Assembly: GCA_943328715.2 (NCBI GenBank)
Contig: CALQBB020000075.1
Span: 1-5,692, forward strand
Reading direction: 5' to 3'
From: Polynucleobacter meluiroseus
GTDB lineage: Bacteria; Bacteroidota; Bacteroidia; Flavobacteriales_D; Crocinitomicaceae
DNA: 5,692 nt
The notes under the pieces were generated by a model. The model had not been told where the DNA came from. It worked only from the letters and a program-made list of their open reading frames with translations, and ran no database searches. The translations under genes and the position numbers were made by a program. Each line of letters starts with the position of its first letter. Position 1 is the stretch's first letter. Positions 1 to 5,692 of this stretch are shown piece after piece.

Positions 1-83
1 CGCCAATAGGTCAACAAGGGTACATCGCTGGAGGTCCTGTGAACTGGATTAATAGCGCTACTGCACTTATCAAACCGAATTAA
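1..83 (+). CDS. C-terminal tail of an unidentified gene, cut by the left edge
   Basis: Reading from base 3, one frame is open for 26 codons and ends in TAA at 81-83. The tail reads PIGQQGYIAGGP, then VNWINSATALIKPN. Its composition (glycines, a tryptophan, mixed hydrophobic and polar residues) looks like real protein, and the other two forward frames stop early. Its stop overlaps the recX stop on the opposite strand, a typical tight convergent gene end. I do not recognise the family, and a 26-codon open run is not strong proof by itself. The sequence left of the window would settle it. Confidence 0.5.
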   Translation, partial: PIGQQGYIAGGPVNWINSATALIKPN

Positions 84-547
84 TCCAACTTCAAGGAAGA
101 AAATTCGTCGTATTGAAAACCTCTTGAAAGCAGGAACCTCATCAGTTTCTGCTTTTTTATTTGTGGGTTTTTTTCTGAGGAAAGTTCCCGGTTTTTACGT
201 TCAATTAAGGATTCCATCACTTCTTGATATTCTTCATCAGAGATAAACGCATAGATGCCTTCTTGAATTAACTTGGCGTCGATACGTTTTTGAAAGAGTG
301 CGGCCTTGATTTTCTGGCGTCCCCATTTTTTGATGCGAAGTTTTCCTTGAACGTATGCTTCAACAAAGCGCCTATCGTCTAAGAAGTTGTTTTCTTTTAA
401 GTGTTTAACGGCTTCGAGGGACAAGGATTCGTCCGCCCCCAAGCGATCGAGTTTCATTCGAACTTCTTGGGTACAGCGTTCCTGATAAGCACAAAAGGCT
501 TCTAATTTAAAAATGATTTGCTCTCTTGAAAAAGCAGGTGGATTCAT
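80..547 (-). CDS. recX: Regulatory protein RecX (RecA modulator)
   Basis: A 155-residue protein of the usual RecX length. RecX proteins bind RecA and RecA filaments in the cytoplasm and usually restrain strand exchange and the SOS response. Family features seen are a first helical repeat around residues 19-35 (AYQERCTQEVRMKL), the signature FLDDRRF at 55-61 followed by a basic helix with KKWGRQKI at 73-80, and a last repeat LMRFLLSRGF at 135-144. The ATG at 547-545 shares one base with the TAA of the upstream RNase gene (TAATG), which fixes the start and suggests translational coupling. No recA is in the window. No separate promoter is visible, so it is probably expressed with the RNase gene. 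Its stop codon, TAA at 82-80, overlaps the end of a convergent reading frame, leaving no room for a downstream terminator. Confidence 0.9.
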   Translation of the reverse strand: MNPPAFSREQIIFKLEAFCAYQERCTQEVRMKLDRLGADESLSLEAVKHLKENNFLDDRRFVEAYVQGKLRIKKWGRQKIKAALFQKRIDAKLIQEGIYAFISDEEYQEVMESLIERKNRELSSEKNPQIKKQKLMRFLLSRGFQYDEFSSLKLD

Positions 548-2094
548 TACAAGGTAATTTCCTCGTTTGATTTATTCACGAAGGAATATTGTAATAAATG
601 ATGAGCAGTCAAACCGCGAACCGGAATCCATTGTTTGTATTTAAAGAACCAACGCCATTGTTTGCTGATGATTCCTTTTTTGAAGAATGCTTCCAAGTAC
701 GGGTGAACCAACAAGGTAACTCCTTTTTCTTTTCGGTCGTTCAATAAATAACTCAAGTTATTTTCGATTTCTTCCGAGAAAAGAATGCTGGCAGTTACTT
801 CTCCACTTCCGTTACATGTTGGACATGTTTCCGAAGTTTCGATGTCCGTTTCTGGGCGAACACGTTGACGCGTGATTTCAATGATACCGAACTTAGACGG
901 AGGAATCATGTTGTGTTTTGCACGGTCAGACTTCATAAATTCCTTCATTTTTTCGAAGAGAATTTTGTTGTTTTCTTTTTCGTGCATGTCGATAAAGTCG
1001 ACACAAACAATTCCACCCATGTCGCGAAGTTGCAACACACGTGCAATTTCTTCCGCTGCTTCAACGTTCGTTGCAAGTGCATTCGATTCTTGTCCGTCAG
1101 CACCTTTACGGTTTCCACTATTCACATCGATCACGTGCATTGCTTCCGTATGCTCAATGATTAAGTATCCCCCACTAGGTAAAGGGACTTTCTTACCGAA
1201 CAACGCTTTTATCTGCTTATTGATGGCAAAACGTTCAAAAATGTCAATTTTACCTTCGTAATTTTTAACGATTTTCTCACGTCCAGGAGCGATAGAAGAA
1301 ACGTATTCCTTCATCTCTAAAGCTAAGGCTGGATCGTTGACATGTATATTTGTAAAGTTTCCATTCAACAAATCACGAAGAATAGAAGTGGTCGTATTTA
1401 ATTCACCTAATACACGACGTGGGGGTTGAATCCCTTTTAAATTCGCGTGCATTCCGCGCCATTTTTCCAACAAGTTTTCAAGGTCTGTTTCTAAATCTGT
1501 GGTAGATTTATTTTCAGCCACTGTTCGAATAATGACACCAAAGTTTTTCGGTTTGATTCGATTCATGAGGTCCTTTAAGCGGTCCTTTTCATTCGAATCT
1601 TTAATTTTTTGACTAACAGATATTTTATCTGAAAAAGGTACAAGTACTAGGTAGCGTCCGGCTAGCGTCACTTCAGAACTCAAACGAGGTCCTTTCATGG
1701 ATATAGGCTCTTTAGCCACCTGCACCAAAATGGGCTGGGACGAAGAGAGTACATTGCTAATTTTACCGTCTTTTTGAATGTCTTTCTCTAATTTGAAATA
1801 TTGCAGATCTGCGACATTTTGTTTCCCTTGCATCGATTCTTTAACAAATCGAGAAAGTGAATGATACTGCGGACCAAGGTCCAAATAATGCAAAAAAGCA
1901 TCTTTTTCGTATCCAACATCAACAAATGCAGCATTCAAACTAGGAACCACACGACGTACTCTTCCCAAATAGATGTCGCCAACAGCAAAATCTGAATTTC
2001 CACGGTCTTCATGTAATTCAATCAATTTGCCGTCCCGCAACAATGCGATCCAAATTCCATTTGACCTGGTATCGACAACGAGTTCTAGGTTCAC
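547..2094 (-). CDS. rng: Ribonuclease G (Rne/Rng family)
   Basis: A 515-residue single-strand-specific endoribonuclease of the RNase E/G family, acting in rRNA maturation and mRNA decay in the cytoplasm. An S1-type RNA-binding region lies at about residues 35-125 (AVGDIYLGRVRRVVPSLNAAFVDVG begins it, given here in part as VGDIYLGRV). The catalytic core carries IDVNSG with D323 and N325, and VDFIDM with D366, matching the metal-binding D303, N305 and D346 of E. coli RNase E. The Zn-link CPTC (C424, C427) is present. The long disordered tail of E. coli RNase E, which scaffolds the degradosome, is absent, so the protein is RNase G-like in length. The start is a GTG at 2094-2092, which gives the usual family N-terminus (MNLELVVDTR); no ATG is nearby upstream. 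There is no Shine-Dalgarno sequence. No clear -7 box lies in the 82 bp upstream, so readthrough from the small gene before it is possible. It overlaps recX by one base. Confidence 0.95.
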   Translation of the reverse strand: MNLELVVDTRSNGIWIALLRDGKLIELHEDRGNSDFAVGDIYLGRVRRVVPSLNAAFVDVGYEKDAFLHYLDLGPQYHSLSRFVKESMQGKQNVADLQYFKLEKDIQKDGKISNVLSSSQPILVQVAKEPISMKGPRLSSEVTLAGRYLVLVPFSDKISVSQKIKDSNEKDRLKDLMNRIKPKNFGVIIRTVAENKSTTDLETDLENLLEKWRGMHANLKGIQPPRRVLGELNTTTSILRDLLNGNFTNIHVNDPALALEMKEYVSSIAPGREKIVKNYEGKIDIFERFAINKQIKALFGKKVPLPSGGYLIIEHTEAMHVIDVNSGNRKGADGQESNALATNVEAAEEIARVLQLRDMGGIVCVDFIDMHEKENNKILFEKMKEFMKSDRAKHNMIPPSKFGIIEITRQRVRPETDIETSETCPTCNGSGEVTASILFSEEIENNLSYLLNDRKEKGVTLLVHPYLEAFFKKGIISKQWRWFFKYKQWIPVRGLTAHHLLQYSFVNKSNEEITL

Positions 2095-2111
2095 AATTAG
2101 AAGTTTACAGG

Positions 2112-2150
2112 ATGAAACAATGAAAGCTCACTGAAAGAATCAATGAGCCT
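2112..2150 (-). terminator. Hairpin with T-rich tail after the small ribosomal-type gene
   Basis: On the minus strand GCTCATTGA (2148-2140) pairs with TCAGTGAGC (2134-2126) around a five-base loop, with one G-T wobble. Two further pairs, one of them a wobble, can extend the stem to 2150/2124. The tail reads TTTCATTGTTTC, T-rich but interrupted. It sits 26 bases after the small gene's stop and 29 bases before the rng GTG. It could be a weak or leaky intrinsic terminator or a processing site. The tail is too broken for certainty. Confidence 0.5.
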
Positions 2151-2176
2151 CCTTTTCTTCTCAAATTAAGAAGTGC

Positions 2177-2269
2177 TTACTTCTTCTTCTTGTGACGATT
2201 TTTTCTAAGACGTTTTTTACGCTTGTGCGTAGCCATTTTATGTCTCTTTCTTTTTTTACCGCTTGGCAT
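2177..2269 (-). CDS. Tiny AURKAIP1/COX24-domain ribosomal-type protein (30 aa)
   Basis: Thirty codons, ATG at 2269-2267 and TAA at 2179-2177. The protein begins MPSGKKRKRHKMATHKRKK and continues RLRKNRHKKKK. About two thirds of its residues are Lys, Arg or His and none is acidic. I recognise this as the short protein annotated in Bacteroidota as AURKAIP1/COX24 domain-containing, related to the C-terminus of the mitochondrial small-subunit protein mS38 (AURKAIP1). By that relationship it is expected to sit in the 30S ribosomal subunit and contact rRNA; this role is inferred. The family match is from memory of the MPSGKKRKRHKMATHKRKKR pattern. A second Met at residue 12 is an alternative start, but the first Met gives the usual N-terminus. 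The start is preceded by an AT-only stretch, with no Shine-Dalgarno sequence. It lies between HU (with a terminator between them) and rng. It is short enough for many gene finders to miss. Confidence 0.88.
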   Translation of the reverse strand: MPSGKKRKRHKMATHKRKKRLRKNRHKKKK

Positions 2270-2297
2270 AATATATATTTTAGTGTTACTTGAATCT

Positions 2298-2331
2298 AAA
2301 AAAAATGCACCCCCTCAGAAAAGGGAGTGCA
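2298..2331 (-). terminator. Intrinsic terminator of the HU gene
   Basis: On the minus strand TGCACTCCC (2331-2323) pairs with GGGGGTGCA (2314-2306) around an eight-base loop, with one T-G wobble, and eight Ts follow at once (2305-2298). This is a textbook rho-independent terminator, 31 bases after the HU stop codon. On the plus strand the wobble becomes a mismatch and there is no T run, so it works for leftward transcription only. Confidence 0.9.
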
Positions 2332-2362
2332 AAGATAAATAAAATTTTGAAATATCGAAATC

Positions 2363-2653
2363 TTATTTCACGCTAACCTTATTCTTTACTTCATCAATAA
2401 ATACTTTTGATGGTTTGAAAGATGGAATGTTGTGAGCAGGGATAATGATTGTCGTATTTTTCGAGATGTTACGGCCCGTTTTCTGTGCGCGTTCTTTCAC
2501 GATGAAGCTACCAAATCCTCTTAAATAGACATTATTTCCTTTAGCTAACGACGCTTTGATGGAGTTCATAAATGCCTCAACTGCTCTTAGAGCCTCGTTT
2601 CTTTCTAATCCTGTTTCTTCTGCAATGTCTGCTACGATATCCGCCTTAGTCAT
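2363..2653 (-). CDS. hup: HU family DNA-binding protein
   Basis: A 96-residue nucleoid protein of the HU/IHF family, which bends and compacts DNA as a dimer. Visible are the N-terminal helices (MTKADIVADIAEETGL, 1-16), the core turn YLRGFGSF at 43-50, the beta-arm with KTGRNISKNTT at 58-68, and the end of the arm, IPAHNIPSFKPSK, at 71-83. The length is slightly above the 90 residues of E. coli HU because of a short basic tail (NKVSVK). Residue 63, next to RN in the arm tip, is Ile where E. coli HU has its DNA-intercalating Pro; I believe this is usual in the flavobacterial form. The gene has its own -7 box and its own terminator, so it is probably monocistronic. It is divergent from mutY. HU and IHF subunits cannot be fully separated by eye, but HU fits best. 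Confidence 0.95.
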   Translation of the reverse strand: MTKADIVADIAEETGLERNEALRAVEAFMNSIKASLAKGNNVYLRGFGSFIVKERAQKTGRNISKNTTIIIPAHNIPSFKPSKVFIDEVKNKVSVK

Positions 2654-2687
2654 ATTTTCTTGATGTTAATTGATTTTTAATGCGGTG

Positions 2688-2695
2688 CAAAAGTA
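2688..2695 (-). promoter_or_regulatory. Bacteroidota -7 promoter box of the HU gene
   Basis: On the minus strand the octamer TACTTTTG matches the Bacteroidota consensus TAnnTTTG exactly and is followed by CACC. It lies 34 bases upstream of the HU start codon, giving a leader of roughly 25-30 bases. No clean -33 TTG is present at the usual 17-23 base spacing; TTAACA is the nearest candidate. The box also falls inside the 5' extension that a far-upstream mutY start would need, which argues against that start. Confidence 0.65.
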
Positions 2696-2751
2696 TATCA
2701 CAGAAACTTTATATTGTTAATTTTCCTGTTTTTTTTCTCAAAAATTTTCAA

Positions 2752-3786
2752 ATGGAGCAAATTCAACGTGAGTTAAGCAACTGGTATCGCATCCACAAGC
2801 GACCACTTCCTTGGCGCGAAACTACGAATCCGTATTTCATTTGGCTCAGTGAAATCATCCTTCAACAAACACGCGTGGAGCAAGGAATGGCTTATTATTT
2901 CAAGTTTATAAATGCCTTCCCCACGGTGTTTGACCTTGCTAAAGCGGATGAACAAGTAGTGTTGAATTTGTGGCAGGGACTCGGGTATTACAGTCGAGCG
3001 CGGAATTTACACCGCACTGCAAAACAGATTGTGGAAGAATTTGATGGTGTGTTTCCCGATAGTTACGATGGCTTGTTGAAATTGAAAGGTATCGGGCCCT
3101 ATACCGCTGCAGCCATTGCTTCTTTTTCGTTTAATTTACCGCATGCCGTTCTCGACGGGAATGTTTTTCGTGTGTTGAGCCGCTTGCACAACTGGGGTGT
3201 CCCCATCAACTCCACACAAGGGAAAAAAGATTTTGAGAAATTCGCCAATGAGCTTTTAGATCGGCAGAATCCGGGTTTGTTCAATCAAGCCATGATGGAA
3301 TTTGGTGCCTTGCACTGCAAGCCAGCACAGCCATTGTGTGGTGAATGTCCACTCACGGTATATTGTCTTGGCTTTGCTCAAAAGACCATTGGAGAACTTC
3401 CTGTCAAGTTGAAAAAACAGTCGGTTCGACAGCGGTTTTTTGTCTTTGAGTTGATGCAGCCTAGAAAAGGATGGATGCTTCTTCAAAAAAGAAATGAAAA
3501 AGACATCTGGCAACATTTGTATCAATTTCCACTGAAAGAATTTCAAAGTTCAGTAGAGAAAGAATTGTATTTAGCTTCTGTTCAGTCGAGCTTTCAGTCA
3601 AAAGAATACCGTCATGTGCTTTCACACCAACATTTATTTTGTCATTTTATTGTTCGAGATGCGACTCCACAAGAGGACGGAGAGCTTGTACAAATAGAAG
3701 ATTTGCAACAATATCCAATCCCGAGAGCAATCGACCGTTTTTTAGAAGATTATGGACTTGATATTTTTCATTCCCAAGCAAGATAA
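2752..3786 (+). CDS. mutY: A/G-specific adenine glycosylase MutY
   Basis: Removes adenine mispaired with 8-oxoguanine (or guanine) in DNA, preventing G:C to T:A mutations. With the ATG at 2752 the protein has 344 residues, close to the family norm, and begins MEQIQRELSNWYRIHKRPLP. WLSEIILQQT carries the catalytic Glu (E34). The helix-hairpin-helix LKGIGPYTAAA is at 111-121, and LDGNVFRV has the catalytic Asp (D135). The [4Fe-4S] ligands C189, C196, C199 and C205 have the exact C-x6-C-x2-C-x5-C spacing. A NUDIX-like 8-oxoG-recognition domain starts near residue 227 and has the LSH loop at 290-292, equivalent to the FSH loop of E. coli MutY. The frame is open to an earlier ATG at 2680, but that would add 24 non-family residues across the divergent HU promoter. 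All key residues are present, so the enzyme is expected to be active. Confidence 0.95.
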   Translation: MEQIQRELSNWYRIHKRPLPWRETTNPYFIWLSEIILQQTRVEQGMAYYFKFINAFPTVFDLAKADEQVVLNLWQGLGYYSRARNLHRTAKQIVEEFDGVFPDSYDGLLKLKGIGPYTAAAIASFSFNLPHAVLDGNVFRVLSRLHNWGVPINSTQGKKDFEKFANELLDRQNPGLFNQAMMEFGALHCKPAQPLCGECPLTVYCLGFAQKTIGELPVKLKKQSVRQRFFVFELMQPRKGWMLLQKRNEKDIWQHLYQFPLKEFQSSVEKELYLASVQSSFQSKEYRHVLSHQHLFCHFIVRDATPQEDGELVQIEDLQQYPIPRAIDRFLEDYGLDIFHSQAR

Positions 3787-3791
3787 CTTAC

Positions 3792-3799
3792 TACCTTTG
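3792..3799 (+). promoter_or_regulatory. Bacteroidota -7 promoter box before the aminopeptidase
   Basis: TACCTTTG matches TAnnTTTG exactly. It starts five bases after the mutY stop and ends 14 bases before the aminopeptidase ATG, so the transcript leader would be only about 7-10 bases. No convincing -33 TTG lies at the normal spacing; the upstream DNA is the end of mutY. The aminopeptidase may be transcribed from here as well as by readthrough from mutY. Confidence 0.6.
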
Positions 3800-3813
3800 T
3801 AAAAATTCGAATC

Positions 3814-5202
3814 ATGATTCAACTCATACATTCTGCGGAAGGCAACGGCTGCGCCACGAAAATCTATTTACTAGAAACAAGCGTTACGCAAATCTCCGGA
3901 TTAGCCGAACAAACGGTTTCAGGATTTCAATCGAGCGACAAGAAATTTGACTATTTCAAAAGTCCAGAAGGATTTACTTTTCTCGTAAAAACAGATCAAA
4001 AAGCAGAAGAACTTCGCGTTTTAGGAAATACGATAGAAGGCCTGATTTGCGATACAGAAGGAGGGATACAACTCATCGGGACGAACAATGACGCTTTGTT
4101 CGCCATAACCGAAGGATTGCTTTTATCGAGCTACCGATTTACGCAACACTTTTCAAAACCGAAAGACTACACATTCAAACAGATTTTCGTTGATGCTTCC
4201 TTGACAAGCGATCAAGTATCCGAATTGACTTCCATGTCAAAAGCGGTTTTCTGGACACGCGACATGGTGAATACACCTGTTTCACACTTGAACGCAGAGC
4301 AATTAGCTGAATCGATTTCGAAACTTGGTGAAGAAGCTGGATTTCATGTGACTGTACTTGGAAAAACGCAAATCGAATCCCTGAAAATGGGTGGACTCTT
4401 AGCGGTAAACAAAGGCTCGATTGATCCACCAACATTTACCATTGCGGAATACAAACCGGCAAACGCGGTAAACAAAAAACCTGTCGTTTTAGTGGGAAAA
4501 GGTGTTGTTTACGACACCGGCGGACTGAGCTTAAAGCCAACTGCTGGATCCATGGATACGATGAAAGGCGACATGGCAGGTGGGGCAACTATGGCTGCTG
4601 TGATTTACTATGCTGCCTTGCAAAAACTTCCTGTTCATATCGTTGGACTCATTCCGGCAACCGATAATCGTCCGGGTGGAAATGCCTACACTCCTGGTGA
4701 CGTCATCACGATGTTTGACGGAACGACAATCGAGGTGCTAAACACCGATGCAGAAGGAAGAATGATTTTAGCAGATGCATTGGCATACTCAGCCAAATAT
4801 GATCCGGAAATTGTCATTGATGCCGCAACCTTAACAGGAGCAGCACTGAGAGCAATTGGAACGGAAGCCACAATTATCATGGGGAATGCGGAAGATACGT
4901 ACTTTCAAGATTTAGAGAAAATAGGTTTTGATGTTCATGAGCGCGTTGTCCGTTTTCCATTCTGGGACGACTACAAAGCACACATGAAATCAAAAATCGC
5001 AGACATGAAAAATATTGGAGGTCCAAATGCTGGGATGATATCCGCAGGGAAATTTTTAGAGCATTTCGTAAAAGCTCCCTATATTCACATGGATATTGCG
5101 GGTCCGGCTTGGTTGGACTCAAAAGAAAATTATAAAGGAGATGGTGGAACAGGAGCGGGTGTTCGTTTGTTGTATCAATTTTTGAAAAATCGTTATAAAT
5201 AA
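3814..5202 (+). CDS. pepA: Leucyl aminopeptidase, peptidase family M17
   Basis: A 462-residue cytoplasmic metallo-aminopeptidase that releases N-terminal residues such as leucine from peptides; the family works as a hexamer with two metal ions per active site. The N-terminal domain (about 1-150) is weakly conserved, as usual. The catalytic domain has GKGVVYDTGGLSLKP with ligands K229 and D234 and catalytic K241, MKGDMAGG with D253, and NTDAEGR with D312, E314 and catalytic R316. These match K250, D255, K262, D273, D332, E334 and R336 of bovine lens aminopeptidase. The full set indicates an active enzyme. The length is slightly short of the roughly 500 residues of E. coli PepA, the difference lying in the N-terminal part. 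The start is fixed by a -7 box just upstream. Its TAA shares a base with the pdxA ATG (TAATG), so the two are probably coupled. A DNA-binding role like that of E. coli PepA cannot be judged from this sequence. Confidence 0.95.
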   Translation: MIQLIHSAEGNGCATKIYLLETSVTQISGLAEQTVSGFQSSDKKFDYFKSPEGFTFLVKTDQKAEELRVLGNTIEGLICDTEGGIQLIGTNNDALFAITEGLLLSSYRFTQHFSKPKDYTFKQIFVDASLTSDQVSELTSMSKAVFWTRDMVNTPVSHLNAEQLAESISKLGEEAGFHVTVLGKTQIESLKMGGLLAVNKGSIDPPTFTIAEYKPANAVNKKPVVLVGKGVVYDTGGLSLKPTAGSMDTMKGDMAGGATMAAVIYYAALQKLPVHIVGLIPATDNRPGGNAYTPGDVITMFDGTTIEVLNTDAEGRMILADALAYSAKYDPEIVIDAATLTGAALRAIGTEATIIMGNAEDTYFQDLEKIGFDVHERVVRFPFWDDYKAHMKSKIADMKNIGGPNAGMISAGKFLEHFVKAPYIHMDIAGPAWLDSKENYKGDGGTGAGVRLLYQFLKNRYK

Positions 5203-5692
5203 TGGATAGAGAACAAGAAACAACGAAAGAGCCAGTTTCAACGAAGGAATTGTATAATGTCGGTATCACACTCGGTGACTTGAATGGAATTGGTCCAGAA
5301 GTCACGCTAAAGGCATTGAAAGACAACCGGATTCTGGGCGATTTCACGCCAGTGATTTACGGTTCTACCAAAATAGTTTCGTATTACAAGAAGTTGCTAG
5401 ATCTCCAAGACTTTCAATATATATCTTGCAAAGACGCAAGTGAAATCCAAGCCAAAAAAATCAATGTCATCAACATTTGGAATGAAGATGTTGAGTTACA
5501 AGTTGGATAAGCTACTGCAACGGGTGGTTCTTATGCATTCAAATCATTAGAAGCTGCCACACAAGATTTATCCGAAGGAAAAATTGATGTGTTGGTGACG
5601 AGTCCATTCAGCAAAGATGCCATTCAAAAGGCTGGATTCCAATTTCCAGGACACACAGAATATCTGGCCGATATGTCAGGTGTTCCAGAAGC
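5202..5692 (+). pseudogene. pdxA: pdxA (4-hydroxythreonine-4-phosphate dehydrogenase) with in-frame stop at codon 103; runs off right edge
   Basis: PdxA oxidises 4-phosphohydroxy-L-threonine in the DXP-dependent route to pyridoxal phosphate. The N-terminal part has VGITLGDLNGIGPEVTLKAL (about 19-38), the family's opening motif. After NIWNEDVELQVG a TAA stands at 5508-5510. The very same frame then continues without a break for 60 more codons to the window edge with clear PdxA sequence: GGSYAFKSLEAATQDL, VLVTSPFSKDAIQKAGF, and FPGHTEYL carrying a metal-binding His (H151, like H166 of E. coli PdxA). This is therefore a substitution, not a frameshift. One change from CAA, GAA or AAA would make this TAA. 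A 102-residue product would lack the active site. Either the gene is newly inactivated or the base is a sequencing error; the good preservation downstream fits both. The ATG overlaps the aminopeptidase stop, and an N-terminal extension of about 18 residues precedes the motif. Confidence 0.85.

Noticed and set aside
865..1261. Forward reading frames of 99 and 129 codons opposite rng
   Set aside because: Both lie entirely antisense to the conserved catalytic core of RNase G, with low-complexity, Phe/Ser/Cys-rich translations and no family motif.
2680..2751. mutY starting at the upstream ATG (2680)
   Set aside because: The extra 24 residues do not resemble the MutY N-terminus and would overlap the exact -7 box of the divergent HU gene. 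The ATG at 2752 gives the normal family start.
3099..3546. Minus-strand frames opposite mutY
   Set aside because: They are shadows of the Fe-S and NUDIX-like coding regions with no motifs of their own.
4877..5347. A 156-codon minus-strand frame across the aminopeptidase-pdxA junction
   Set aside because: It is antisense to two clearly recognised genes, and its translation has no recognisable domain.
5508..5510. TAA reassigned to an amino acid in this organism
   Set aside because: recX, rng, the small gene, HU, mutY and the aminopeptidase all end in TAA at the expected family lengths, so TAA works as a stop here.
5202..5692. Frameshift in pdxA
   Set aside because: PdxA-like sequence continues in exactly the same frame on both sides of the TAA, so no insertion or deletion is needed.
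1..5692. CRISPR array, tRNA, insertion sequence or phage signature
   Set aside because: I saw no regularly spaced repeats, cloverleaf-like segment, terminal inverted repeats or transposase/integrase motifs; nearly all the DNA is assigned to housekeeping genes.

Overview
This window looks like ordinary chromosome from a Bacteroidota bacterium, most likely of the order Flavobacteriales. The reasons are an AT-leaning composition, A-rich start regions with no Shine-Dalgarno sequences, two exact matches to the Bacteroidota -7 promoter box TAnnTTTG, a flavobacterial-type HU protein, and a tiny basic ribosomal-type protein with an AURKAIP1/COX24 domain that annotation of this phylum often shows. The order is an inference from memory of these families, not a search result. 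No mobile element, CRISPR array, tRNA, rRNA or phage gene is visible.

Left part (about 1-2653, leftward transcription). A 26-codon tail of an unidentified rightward gene ends at 83 and meets the recX stop head-on in the tetramer TTAA. Reading leftward from the centre, the order is HU (2653 to 2363), a strong intrinsic terminator, the 30-residue ribosomal-type protein (2269 to 2177), a weaker hairpin, RNase G/E (2094 to 547) and recX (547 to 80). The last two overlap as TAATG and are probably translationally coupled.

Right part (2752-5692, rightward transcription). mutY (A/G-mismatch adenine glycosylase) is divergent from HU across a 98-bp promoter region. It is followed by a leucyl aminopeptidase of family M17 with its own promoter box, and then by pdxA (vitamin B6 synthesis), which starts inside the aminopeptidase stop codon and runs off the right edge. 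pdxA carries an in-frame TAA at codon 103. The same frame continues with recognisable PdxA sequence after it, so the gene is either a nonsense-mutated pseudogene or contains a base-call error.

The genes are housekeeping: DNA repair and recombination control (mutY, recX), nucleoid structure (HU), RNA processing (rng), the ribosome (small protein), peptide turnover (aminopeptidase) and cofactor synthesis (pdxA). I found no convincing undescribed system. The points most worth a second look are the pdxA stop codon, the tiny ribosomal-type gene, and the tight transcriptional layout around it.
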